From an uncultured Streptococcus sp. (GTDB lineage: Bacteria; Bacillota; Bacilli; Lactobacillales; Streptococcaceae): a stretch of DNA of 17,702 bases. Below the pieces are notes generated by a model. The model searched no databases, was not told the origin of the DNA, and saw only the letters and a list, made by a program, of their open reading frames with translations. The stretch lies in assembly GCF_938036805.1 (NCBI RefSeq), contig NZ_CALHWC010000195.1:1-17702 (forward strand). Reading direction: 5' to 3'. Position numbers and translations under genes: made by a program. Shown piece by piece: positions 7,595 to 15,600 of this stretch (positions are counted from its first letter, which is position 1; each line of letters opens with the position of its first letter).

Positions 7595-8139
7595 ACATAA
7601 CTAAAAGCTCTTCAAGCAGAAAATGAATGCCTAAGAGCGGAGGATGCTGTTCTAAAAAGTTTATAAAATTTCAATTGAAGGAGGAAAAGAAAGAAGAAAA
7701 ACGGAAATTATCCAAGAATTGCTAATTGAGTTTTCTTTTGATATTCTTCTAAAGATTGTCGAAATTGCTCGCTCACCGAACTTGGAACAAGTAAAAACTA
7801 TGTTGGAGGAAGCATTTACAGAGAAATATCAGGAAAATACCATTCTTTACAGAGACCAAGTCTGATAACATCAACACGCTTCTTATCATCACTTTAGAGG
7901 ATAAAGGGATTCAATAGTTCATGTCATCCAAAGGTAACAGTCCAGACAACAGTATGAAGGAGTCCTTCTTAGGAATTCTTAAGTCTGAGATATTTTATGG
8001 TTATGAGAAGACGTTTCAGTCACTTAATCAATTGGAACAAGCTATTGTGAACTACATTGATTACCACAACAACAAACGAGTTGAAGTCAAATTGAAAGGA
8101 CTCAGCCCTGTGCGATGCAGAACTAAGTCCTTTACTTAA
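7595..8139 (+). pseudogene. Decayed IS3-family transposase (OrfA tail plus OrfB ends)
   Basis: The pieces are in the right order but in different frames. KALQAENECLRAEDAVLKSL (from about 7603) is the leucine-zipper tail of OrfA. EIIQELLIEFSFDILLKIVEIARS (from about 7706) is the start of OrfB. A degraded YRDQV...QHASYHHF segment near 7850-7893 corresponds to the HSDQGWQYQH region that contains the second catalytic Asp. The intact C-terminal piece at 7921-8139 is 72 codons long. It contains KGNSPDNSMKESFLGILKSE with the catalytic Glu of the DDE triad, then NYIDYHNNKR. Most of the OrfB core, including the first catalytic Asp, has been deleted, so the element cannot transpose on its own. Confidence 0.8.
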
Positions 8140-8144
8140 ATTAT

Positions 8145-8169
8145 TGTCTAACCTTTTGAGATTGGTACA
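8145..8169 (+). repeat. Candidate right terminal inverted repeat of the IS3 remnant
   Basis: Six bases after the OrfB stop codon the sequence reads TGTCTAACCTTTTGA and ends in TGGTACA. This resembles the right end of streptococcal IS3 elements, which I recall as TGTCTAACTTTTTG followed by a G-rich stretch and CAGTACA. No matching left end was found, consistent with loss of the element's 5' portion. Confidence 0.45.
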
Positions 8170-8193
8170 ATTTTCTTGTTATGAGAAAGTTTT

Positions 8194-8469
8194 CTATTGC
8201 CAGATGTCCTGTATTTGTGCGATTTGAGCCTGAGCTTGTTTTTCGAAAACCTTGTATTTGTATGTCAGATCCTGCGCCATCTCTTTGATATTGTCTCGCT
8301 GTTCTTGGATAATGGCGAGATTGTGCTGGATGTTAGCTAAATTATCTTGAATTTTATCCAAGATATCGGATGTTTCGACGACTTCTTGGCTAATTGTCTT
8401 CCGATTTTTGACCAAATGGTAGCTGGCCAAGGCAGCACCTGTGAAAAGCATGAGATTTGAAAATTTCAT
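8194..8469 (-). CDS. Small membrane-anchored coiled-coil protein of unknown function
   Basis: I cannot assign a function to this 91-residue protein. An N-terminal hydrophobic segment (about residues 4-20, NLMLFTGAALASYHLV) is likely a membrane anchor or uncleaved signal. The rest, from about residue 28 on, is a heptad-rich helix (DILDKIQDNLANIQHNLAIIQ, continuing to the C-terminus) predicted to form a coiled coil. It is rich in Gln and has no Cys. It starts 9 bp after the HIT-gene stop codon with a very strong AGGGAGGG ribosome site in the gap, so it forms a two-gene operon with the HIT protein. The 3' end lies only 24 bp from the IS3 right end, and no clear terminator of its own is visible. 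I recall homologues next to HIT genes in other streptococci. Confidence 0.75.
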   Translation of the reverse strand: MKFSNLMLFTGAALASYHLVKNRKTISQEVVETSDILDKIQDNLANIQHNLAIIQEQRDNIKEMAQDLTYKYKVFEKQAQAQIAQIQDIWQ

Positions 8470-8478
8470 AGTCCCTCC

Positions 8479-8889
8479 CTAAGCTTGAGCAATCTTTTCA
8501 GCCAGTTGAGCTAAGGCTGAAAAATCTGGTTCGTGGGCTTCAAAGCTGATTTGTAAACCGTCTGTCTCTTCGTAGCGAGGAGCTAGGTGGACATGGGTAT
8601 GAAAGACGGTCTGGCCGGCGATTTCTTCGTTGTTGTTAAGGATGTTCATGCCTTTGGCGCCTGTTGCTTTCATGACTTTTCGGGCGATGTCTGGGACACG
8701 AGCGAAGAGCTGACTAGCACTGTCTGCATCCATTTCCAAAAGATTTCTGAAATGCTGCTTGGGAACGACCAAAGTATGGCCTGGAGTGACCTGAGAAATG
8801 TCTAGAAAGGCGACTACCTGGTCATCTTCATAAACTTTAGAAGACGGGATTTCCCCTACGATAATCTTACAAAAAATACAATCAGCCAT
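8479..8889 (-). CDS. HIT-family nucleotide-binding protein (Hint/HinT-like)
   Basis: HIT proteins hydrolyse nucleoside phosphoramidates and related adenylated nucleotides in the cytoplasm. The 136-residue product opens with DCIFCKII, where Cys4 and Cys7 form the Hint-type zinc pair seen in many bacterial members. It carries the defining histidine triad HTHVHLAPR (His97, His99, His101), with His101 as the expected nucleophile. An upstream GHTLVVPKQH block carries another conserved His. Length is normal. The gene diverges from ecsAB with only 75 bp between the start codons, a neighbourhood also seen in Bacillus (hit next to ecs). The ribosome site AGAGGT is well placed. The precise physiological substrate is unknown. 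Confidence 0.94.
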   Translation of the reverse strand: MADCIFCKIIVGEIPSSKVYEDDQVVAFLDISQVTPGHTLVVPKQHFRNLLEMDADSASQLFARVPDIARKVMKATGAKGMNILNNNEEIAGQTVFHTHVHLAPRYEETDGLQISFEAHEPDFSALAQLAEKIAQA

Positions 8890-8916
8890 AAATGATACCT
8901 CTATTCGCTAGATTTT

Positions 8917-8925
8917 TGTTATAAT
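8917..8925 (+). promoter_or_regulatory. Extended -10 promoter for ecsAB
   Basis: TGTTATAAT (8917-8925) is a perfect extended -10 element. The -35 position shows no good match, as is common for extended -10 promoters. Predicted transcript start is about 8932, leaving a leader of about 33 nt with GGAG before the ecsA ATG. Confidence 0.6.
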
Positions 8926-8940
8926 TTAAAATATAAGAAC

Positions 8941-8949
8941 ATTATACCA
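8941..8949 (-). promoter_or_regulatory. Extended -10 promoter for the HIT gene
   Basis: On the minus strand TGGTATAAT (8949 down to 8941) is a perfect extended -10. The predicted start is about 8934 and the leader about 45 nt. The element lies inside the ecsA 5' untranslated region, so it faces the ecsA promoter. Confidence 0.55.
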
Positions 8950-8964
8950 GAATTTGGAGAAAAT

Positions 8965-9696
8965 ATGTTAGAAATCAAAGGCCTTACAGGAGGCTATATT
9001 AACATTCCTGTTTTGAAAGATATTAGCTTTGAAGTGGGCGATGGTCAGCTAGTTGGTTTGATTGGTCTCAATGGTGCTGGTAAATCCACTACCATCAATG
9101 AAATTATCGGTTTATTGACGCCTTATAAGGGAGAAATTCGGATTGATGGTTTGCAGCTGCGAGAAAATCCTAGTGCCTACCGTAAGAAGATTGGTTTTAT
9201 CCCAGAGACACCGAGTCTCTACGAAGAGCTGACCTTACGTGAGCATATTGAAACGGTGGCCATGGCTTATGATATCGAGCAGGAAGTCGCTTTTGAGCGC
9301 GTGGAGCGCTTGTTAACTATCTTCCGACTGAAGGATAAGTTGGACTGGTTTCCAGTGCATTTCTCTAAGGGGATGAAGCAGAAGGTCATGATTATCTGTG
9401 CTTTCGTAGTAGATCCTAGTCTTTTTATCGTGGACGAACCCTTTTTGGGGTTGGATCCGGTAGCTATTGCAGACCTTATCCAGCTCTTGGATGAGGAAAA
9501 GAAAAAAGGCAAGTCCATCCTCATGAGTACCCACGTTCTGGATTCAGCTGAGAAGATGTGCGATAGCTTTGTGATTTTGCATAAAGGGCAGGTGCGCGCT
9601 AAGGGCAATCTGGCTGAGTTGCGAGGACAATTTCAGATGCCGGAAGCTAGTCTCAATGACATCTATCTTGCCTTGACGGAAGAGGCTGTCTTATGA
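8965..9696 (+). CDS. ecsA: ABC transporter ATPase EcsA
   Basis: EcsA is the ATPase of the Ecs exporter. In Bacillus this affects protein secretion, signal peptidase and intramembrane protease function, and competence. The 243-residue product has Walker A GLNGAGKST (residues 34-42) and a Q-loop region GFIPETPSLYEELT. The signature FSKGMKQKV replaces the usual LSGGQ and is characteristic of the EcsA group. Walker B is LFIVDEPFLGLDP and the switch His is in STHVLD. The gene starts a two-gene operon: its stop codon overlaps the ecsB start (ATGA at 9693-9696). An extended -10 promoter lies about 40 bp upstream. The substrate in streptococci is not known from the sequence. Confidence 0.93.
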   Translation: MLEIKGLTGGYINIPVLKDISFEVGDGQLVGLIGLNGAGKSTTINEIIGLLTPYKGEIRIDGLQLRENPSAYRKKIGFIPETPSLYEELTLREHIETVAMAYDIEQEVAFERVERLLTIFRLKDKLDWFPVHFSKGMKQKVMIICAFVVDPSLFIVDEPFLGLDPVAIADLIQLLDEEKKKGKSILMSTHVLDSAEKMCDSFVILHKGQVRAKGNLAELRGQFQMPEASLNDIYLALTEEAVL

Positions 9697-10739
9697 AAGA
9701 AGTATTTGCTAAACGCAAGCAGGATTTCCGTCAGCGCTGCCTGAAGTACTTGCGCTATGTTCTCAATGATCACTTTGTCCTGTTTTTATTGATTTTTCTC
9801 GGATTTCTGGCGGTTCAGTACAATCAATTGCTGCGGAATTTCCCTAGTCAGTCTTGGCCGATCATAGCCGGATTAGTCTTGTTTTCTGTGGCCATTCTTC
9901 CTTTTGGTAGTATTGCAACCTATCTGGAGAAGCCAGACATGCTCTTCTTGCTGGTGCAGGAGCAGGCGATTATTGAGTTTGTTAAGGGACAAATCCAGCG
10001 GTCTTATATCCTCTTTGGCCTGCTACAAACCTTGTTACTGCTTTTGTTAGCGCCCCTGTTTTTGGCTCTAGGTTTGCCAATCTGGGGCTTTGGACTGTAC
10101 TGCCTCCTTATGTTATTGCTAAAATGGCTGGTCTTTCAGTTCAAGGGGCGTCGCTTTTTCTTGTCTGATCGTCTCAATTGGCAATATGCAATCGCGGCTG
10201 AGGAAGGGCGCAAGCAGAAAGTTCTTCGTTTCTTCGCTCTCTTTACAAATGTAAAAGGCATTTCCAATAGTGTCAAAAGAAGAGCTTACTTGGACGGGCT
10301 GACGAGACTTTTGTCTAAGATCCATGCCAAGACTTGGCAAAATATGTTTCTGCGCTCTTATCTTCGCAATGGCGATCTATTCCCTCTGACCTTGCGTCTC
10401 CTGCTTTTAGCCCTGCTGACAATTGCTTTTGTTAGCCAGCCTTGGATTGCTGCAGGTTTTGTTGTTCTCTTCAACCATCTTTTGCTTTTTCAGTTATTGG
10501 CCTTGTATGAAGCTCTTGATTATCAGTATTTAACTAAGCTTTTTCCGCTGAATAACAAGTCTAAAATCAAGGGTGTAAGACAGGTTATTACAGGGATTGG
10601 ACATAGTGTTTTGCTTTTTGAAACGCTAGTGGCAGTGCTCTTTTTTCAAGATAAGATGGCAGTGTTAGCAATGCTTGGAGCGACAATCTTTTTGTATCTA
10701 GTCTATTTGCCATATAAACTAAAAAGATTGGTTGACTAA
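9693..10739 (+). CDS. ecsB: ABC transporter permease EcsB
   Basis: This is the membrane partner of EcsA. The 348-residue product is highly hydrophobic. Membrane segments are grouped at about residues 25-45, 55-75, 105-150, 230-265 and 300-340, with a charged cytoplasmic region at about 150-215 that contains GVKGISNSVKRRAYLDGLTR. Such a large cytoplasmic loop between two membrane blocks is typical of EcsB. The N-terminus (KEVFAKRKQDFRQRCLKYLRY) is strongly basic, as expected for a cytoplasmic start. The 4-bp overlap with ecsA implies coupled translation. The stop codon overlaps the -35 box of the promoter that drives ccrZ. Confidence 0.9.
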   Translation: MKEVFAKRKQDFRQRCLKYLRYVLNDHFVLFLLIFLGFLAVQYNQLLRNFPSQSWPIIAGLVLFSVAILPFGSIATYLEKPDMLFLLVQEQAIIEFVKGQIQRSYILFGLLQTLLLLLLAPLFLALGLPIWGFGLYCLLMLLLKWLVFQFKGRRFFLSDRLNWQYAIAAEEGRKQKVLRFFALFTNVKGISNSVKRRAYLDGLTRLLSKIHAKTWQNMFLRSYLRNGDLFPLTLRLLLLALLTIAFVSQPWIAAGFVVLFNHLLLFQLLALYEALDYQYLTKLFPLNNKSKIKGVRQVITGIGHSVLLFETLVAVLFFQDKMAVLAMLGATIFLYLVYLPYKLKRLVD

Positions 10740-10785
10740 AAGAATGAAAATTAGTAAAATAGTGAGGAAACTTTTTAAGGAGGGG
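10732..10785 (+). promoter_or_regulatory. Promoter and ribosome site for ccrZ-trmB
   Basis: TTGACT (10732-10737) and TAAAAT (10755-10760) are spaced by 17 bp. The -35 overlaps the ecsB stop codon. A near-perfect ribosome site AAGGAGGGG (10777-10785) precedes the ATG at 10790. This makes ccrZ-trmB a unit separable from ecsAB. Confidence 0.7.
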
Positions 10786-10789
10786 AATC

Positions 10790-11584
10790 ATGGTCTTGGT
10801 TGATAACGAGCTAGCCCTGACACCAATAGCTGGTAAGAGCGGAAAGGCCTATATGGGAACTTATCCAGACGGGGGGCGAGTTTTCGTCAAGATGAATACG
10901 ACCCCGATTCTGGCAGGTTTAGCCAGAGAACAAATTGCTCCGCAACTTCTGTGGAGTCGACGCTTGCCAGATGGCAATGTTATGAGTGGCCAAGAATGGC
11001 TTTCAGGTGCCATTTTAACACCAAATGACATGTCGAAAAAGCAAGTAATCAATATTTTAACGCGTTTGCATCGGTCGCGGCCTCTGATGACTCAGTTGGC
11101 TAAATTGGGTTATATTTTGGAAACACCGATCGATTTAATCAATAGCTGGCTCAATCAAGCGCCGGTCGTTTTGCGGAACAATCAGTACCTGCAATCAATT
11201 ATTCGGGATTTGCGGCAAACGGTACCTGCTTTTCGTGAGGACTACGCGACGATTGTCCATGGTGATGTACGGCATAGCAACTGGTTTCAGACGGATAGTG
11301 GCTTGATTTATTTGGTGGATTGGGATTCCGTTCGCTTGACGGACAGGATGTTGGATGTTGCTCATATCTTGAGTCACTATATCCCAGATACCAATTGGCA
11401 GGAGTGGCTGACCTACTACGGTTATAAGTACAATGACAAGGTTATCAAAAAACTGTATTGGTTTGGTCAATACTCTTATCTGATGCAGATTGCTAAATAT
11501 TACGAAAACAATGATTTAGAAAATGTGAACCGGGAGATTTACGCTCTACGCAACTTCCGTTCTAAGTATGGAAAGGTAAGATGA
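10790..11584 (+). CDS. ccrZ: APH/choline-kinase-fold cell cycle regulator CcrZ
   Basis: In Streptococcus pneumoniae CcrZ is a septal kinase-fold protein that interacts with FtsZ and controls replication initiation through DnaA. The 264-residue product has the family length and an N-terminal lobe with a nucleotide-binding strand pair (YMGTYPDGGRVFVKMN, Lys34). It carries the catalytic Brenner-type motif HGDVRHSN (His157, Asp159, Asn164) and the metal-binding DWD (Asp177-Asp179). The residues therefore look competent for catalysis. The C-terminal helical region is Tyr rich. It is followed by trmB with a 4-bp ATGA overlap, an arrangement shared with pneumococcus and, as ytmP-trmB, with Bacillus. 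If homology were less close it could be called a generic aminoglycoside/choline phosphotransferase, but the gene pair favours CcrZ. Confidence 0.9.
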   Translation: MVLVDNELALTPIAGKSGKAYMGTYPDGGRVFVKMNTTPILAGLAREQIAPQLLWSRRLPDGNVMSGQEWLSGAILTPNDMSKKQVINILTRLHRSRPLMTQLAKLGYILETPIDLINSWLNQAPVVLRNNQYLQSIIRDLRQTVPAFREDYATIVHGDVRHSNWFQTDSGLIYLVDWDSVRLTDRMLDVAHILSHYIPDTNWQEWLTYYGYKYNDKVIKKLYWFGQYSYLMQIAKYYENNDLENVNREIYALRNFRSKYGKVR

Positions 11585-12219
11585 GAGTAAGAAATCGTAA
11601 GGGGGCGACTGAACTATTAGAAGCCAACCCCCACTATGTAATTCTAAATCCAGCTGATGCCAAGGGAAAATGGCGGGAAATTTTTGGTAATGACCACCCT
11701 ATCCACATTGAAGTCGGAAGTGGTAAGGGGGCTTTTATCACAGGAATGGCCAAGGCTAATCCAGATATCAACTATATCGGAATTGACATTCAGAAGTCTG
11801 TTCTCAGCTATGCTTTGGATAAGGTTTTGGCGGCTGATGTACCCAATATTAAGCTGCTCTGGGTGGATGGTTCAGATTTGACCAACTACTTTGCAGACGG
11901 AGAGATTGACCGGCTTTATCTGAATTTCTCTGATCCATGGCCTAAGAAACGGCATGAAAAACGTCGCTTGACCTATAAGTCTTTCTTGGATACCTTCAAG
12001 CAAATTTTGCCAGAAAAAGGAGAAATCCACTTCAAGACGGATAATCGTGGCTTGTTTGAATACAGTCTAGTCAGTTTTTCGCAGTATGGCATGATTCTCA
12101 AAGGTGTTTGGCTGGATCTTCATGCCAGCGACTTTGAAGGCAATGTCCTAACCGAATATGAGCAAAAATTCTCTAGCAAGGGTCAGGTTATTTACCGAGT
12201 TGAAGCAGAGTTTCAATAA
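11581..12219 (+). CDS. trmB: tRNA (guanine-N7-)-methyltransferase TrmB
   Basis: TrmB uses S-adenosylmethionine to make m7G at position 46 of tRNA. The 212-residue product has the SAM-binding glycine loop EVGSGKG (residues 44-50) with the acidic ribose-binding segment YIGIDIQKS after it. It also carries the TrmB signature NFSDPWPKKRHEKRRL (about residues 115-130), including the catalytic Asp in SDPWPK. The C-terminal half has HFKTDNRGLFEYS, also family-typical. The start overlaps ccrZ by ATGA, so the pair is translated in a coupled manner. A strong terminator follows about 70 bp after the stop. In pneumococcus the next genes are rimP and nusA; here an adhesin gene follows instead. Confidence 0.96.
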   Translation: MRVRNRKGATELLEANPHYVILNPADAKGKWREIFGNDHPIHIEVGSGKGAFITGMAKANPDINYIGIDIQKSVLSYALDKVLAADVPNIKLLWVDGSDLTNYFADGEIDRLYLNFSDPWPKKRHEKRRLTYKSFLDTFKQILPEKGEIHFKTDNRGLFEYSLVSFSQYGMILKGVWLDLHASDFEGNVLTEYEQKFSSKGQVIYRVEAEFQ

Positions 12220-12287
12220 AAATTGAGAGAGTCCTAAATAGATTTTCTATCTCAAATGTCGGGTTTTATGACTGATTTTTGTTGAAT

Positions 12288-12315
12288 AGAGCCCTGTGGG
12301 GGCTCTTTTTTATTT
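12288..12315 (+). terminator. Strong intrinsic terminator after trmB
   Basis: AGAGCCC (12288-12294), a 5-base loop, and GGGCTCT (12300-12306) form a perfect 7-bp GC-rich stem that runs into a T tract (12306-12311) and further T-rich sequence. This ends the ccrZ-trmB unit. Confidence 0.9.
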
Positions 12316-12449
12316 TGTTTTGATTATCAAACTATAAAGATTGTTTTTGTTGTTTTCATTCTCTTGAAACGGCGTCGCTAAAGCTTTTTTCTATCCCTAT
12401 AATATGATATTACACTTTTGTTACAGAAAAAAAATAGACAGTAAAATCC
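12316..12449. other. AT-rich spacer without genes
   Basis: Between the trmB terminator and the adhesin promoter there is AT-rich sequence with scattered TATAAT-like hexamers and an A tract near 12427-12434. I see no ORF, no clear inverted repeat and no RNA gene here. Confidence 0.4.
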
Positions 12450-12478
12450 TTGATATAATAGGGAAAAAGCGGTATAAT
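12450..12478 (+). promoter_or_regulatory. Adhesin gene promoter
   Basis: TTGATA (12450-12455) and TATAAT (12473-12478) are separated by exactly 17 bp, a near-consensus SigA promoter. The predicted transcript start is about 12485, leaving a leader of roughly 126 nt before the ATG at 12611. Confidence 0.75.
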
Positions 12479-12479
12479 T

Positions 12480-12524
12480 ATTGGTATGGTTTAATGTCTA
12501 AACTTTGACATTAGAACCACCAAT
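12480..12524 (+). repeat. Leader hairpin at the adhesin transcription start
   Basis: Three helical blocks pair in register: ATTGGT (12480-12485) with ACCAAT (12519-12524), GGTT (12488-12491) with AACC (12515-12518), and TAATGTC (12492-12498) with GACATTA (12507-12513). That is 17 base pairs with a 2-base and a 1-base bulge around an 8-base loop. No T run follows, so it is not an intrinsic terminator. It could stabilise the mRNA 5' end or be an operator palindrome over the start site. Confidence 0.6.
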
Positions 12525-12610
12525 CATATGTTATAAAATACTTTGCTGCTCAGGCGTTAAGGTGTGGAGTAATAGGTGGTTGAACTATATTTTAAAAAGG
12601 AGAGATGTTC

Positions 12611-15600
12611 ATGGATAAAAATGCGAGACGCAGATTAAACCGTGCGAGTGCTGAGAAACGACTTCGATACTCAGTTCGTAAGTTTAATGTGGGCGTGGCT
12701 TCTGTAGCAGTCGCAGCTTTCATGTTCTTTGGGGGGAATGTCGTTTCAGCCGATACGTTAGCTAAGACGGATTCTTCAAGCACCTCTACGGAGAAAACGA
12801 CCTCTGTGCCAGATTCAGGAGAAGATTCGGGAGCGAATGATTCTGACTCCGAGTCGGCCATAGAAAAGAATTCTACCGTAGCAACTGTCGCTGAAAGCAA
12901 CGCAGTTTCAAGTGCAGCATCTACAGCATCTTCTACCTCTGCTGAAGACCTATCAAGCAAAGTGGAAGAAAAAACTGTTAAATCAGAAGTTGCTTCAAAA
13001 AGTGAAGCAGCTTTAAAAGAGGCTACTTCACAAGTATCTAAAGCTTCAGTAGCGACTAGCCAATCAACTGCTGCAACTCAGTCTGAGGCTCGAGTTAGCC
13101 CAGCTTCTTCAGCTACTGCGGAGTCAACTGCAGTTTCATCTGAAGCAGCTGCAGAATCAGCTGCCGCTGTAGAACCTGCTAAGGTATCAGTTGAAAAGGC
13201 AGCTAGTCAAGCAGCTAGTTTGGCAACAGCTAGCAAAACACCAAATGCAGTAGCTAAGAGTGAGGCTAATTCCACATTAGCAGCAGCTCAAAACGAAGTA
13301 AATAAAGGTTACGCTGATTTCCGTAAATCAGGAGAAAGCGGCTTCCGTTCGTTTGACCCACAAACAGGGAAAACAACTGTAACGAAGGAAAACTTCCTTG
13401 ACTACTTCAGATTGAATGGTTCAGCCACCTATAATTCATACGATGGTATCGTAACCCTTACTCCAGATGAAAACTCTAAGACAGGTAACTTCAGTCTGAA
13501 GAGTAAGATCAATATGAACCAAAGCTTCAAGCTGACTGGTGGAGTTAACCTTGGTGATAAGACTCAAGAACGTTATGGTGCCGATGGTATCGGTTTTGCC
13601 TTCCATACAGGGAACACAACAGACCTAGGTGCTGATGGTGGTAACCTTGGTATCGGTGGTTTGCGTAATGCGACTGGTTTCAAACTGGATACTTTCTGGA
13701 ACGTCTTCACGCCACCGAAAGGAAATCGTTTTGATACTAACAACACTGACTCTTTCCAATATGGTTGGGCGGAAGACCCTCGTCTGGGACAATTCGGTGC
13801 TTGGGTAAATACCACTCATAAAAAAGTTCGTGGTGGTGGCATCTTCACTGGTGGCGAATATGATCGTTGGTGGGCTGAGACAGATGCTGGTAGTGCTCAA
13901 CGTCTAGACTCAAGTGACCTAGATGGTCGTTTCCACAGATTTGCTATCCAGTATGACGGTGTAACCAAGGAATTAACTGTCTCTTACGAAAGTAATCTTG
14001 GTATCAAGCAATGGAAGAAGAAGGTTTCTACTCCGGAAGAACTGATGTCCATGGTGGTTACGGCGACGACTGGTAACTACAAGAACTTGCAACAGTTCCA
14101 AATCAAACGTTTCGATTTCTACCAAAGTGCCTCTGTTGACGTGCGTTATGAAGATGAGCAAGGTCGAGAAATCGCTGAAGGCTCAGTAACCTATCCACAA
14201 GGTGCCTTTAAAAGTAAGCCTTATACTACTGAACAGAAGAAGATCCCTGGCTATGGTTTCATTGGAATGAAGAGAGGTAGCTTGCCACCTTCAGGAACTC
14301 TTGCTGACTGGGGAACAAACGGTACTGTAACCTACGTTTATCGTAGAGGTGCTGCCGATGTTAAGACAGAAAAACAAACTGTTACTCGTACAATCGAGTA
14401 TCGTTATAGAGATGGTCAAACAGCAGGACGTCCAGCACTTCCGCAAACAGTTACTCAAACAGCTGAGTTTACTCGAACAGTTACAGGTGGCAGACCTGGC
14501 CCATGGAGTCCAGCGAGCCAAAACTTTGGTGGCGTAAATACACCAAGCATTACTGGTTTCACACCAGATAGAACTCGTGTGGATGGTATCACAGTGAACG
14601 CAGGTTCTACTCCAGGAACTGAGATTGTTTACTATGAAAAGATTGCGCCAAGAGTAACAACTGAAACTAAGGATGTTACTCGTACAGTTGCTTACGAATA
14701 CGAAGATGGCGTGACTTCAGGTCGTCCAGCTCTTCCGCGTGAAGTACAACAAAATGTACAATTTACTCGTCAAGTGTCAGAAGACCCAGTGACTGGTCAA
14801 AAGACATACGGCAATTGGACACCAAGTCGTCAAACTGTAGATGCGGTTGATACACCAGCAATTAAAGGCTTTACACCAAATAAAACTCGTGTAAATTCAG
14901 CCTCTGTTTCGCCAACAGACCCAAGCTGGCGTGAAATCGTTTCATACCGTAAGAATAATCCGAAAGTAACAACTGAAACTAAGGATGTTACTCGTACAGT
15001 CGCTTACGAATATGAAGATGGTGTGACCTCAGGTCGTCCAGCTCTTCCACAACCTGTTGAGCAAACAGTTCAATTTACTCGTCAAGTGTCAGAAGATCCA
15101 GTAACTGGTCAGAAGACATACGGTAACTGGACACCAGCTCGTCAAAATGTAGCGGCAGTTGATAGTCCAGAAGTAGCAGGCTTTACACCAAATAAACCAC
15201 GTGTAAATTCAGCTTCTGTTGCTCCAACAGATCCAAGCTGGCGTGAAATTGTAAGCTATTCTGCTGCAACTCAAAAGGGAAGCATCGTTTACCGTACAGA
15301 TGGTAAGAATGGTGTTGAAGCTAAGACTCTACACACGGATAACGTAACAGGTAATTCAAACACACCTGTCAACTACACAACAACTGCGAAAATCAATGAA
15401 TTTAAACAGTTGGGTTATGATCTTGTTAGCGATGGCTTTACTAAAGCAGGCGGTCAAAAATTTGACAGCAATAACAATGTAGATCAGAAGTGGGAAGTTG
15501 TCCTTACTCCACGTATTGAGACAAAACAAGAAACGAAGGATGTTACTCGTAACGTTCGTTACCAATACAAGGATGGAGTGACAGCAGGTCGTCCAGCACT

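Noticed and set aside
12605..12610. Adhesin start two codons earlier
   Set aside because: The ribosome site would be only 2 bases away; the ATG at 12611 has a normal 8-base spacing.
12592..12960. 122-codon minus-strand frame over the start of the adhesin gene
   Set aside because: It is antisense to the Ser/Ala-rich signal and stalk region and lacks a plausible start signal; the plus frame is clearly coding.
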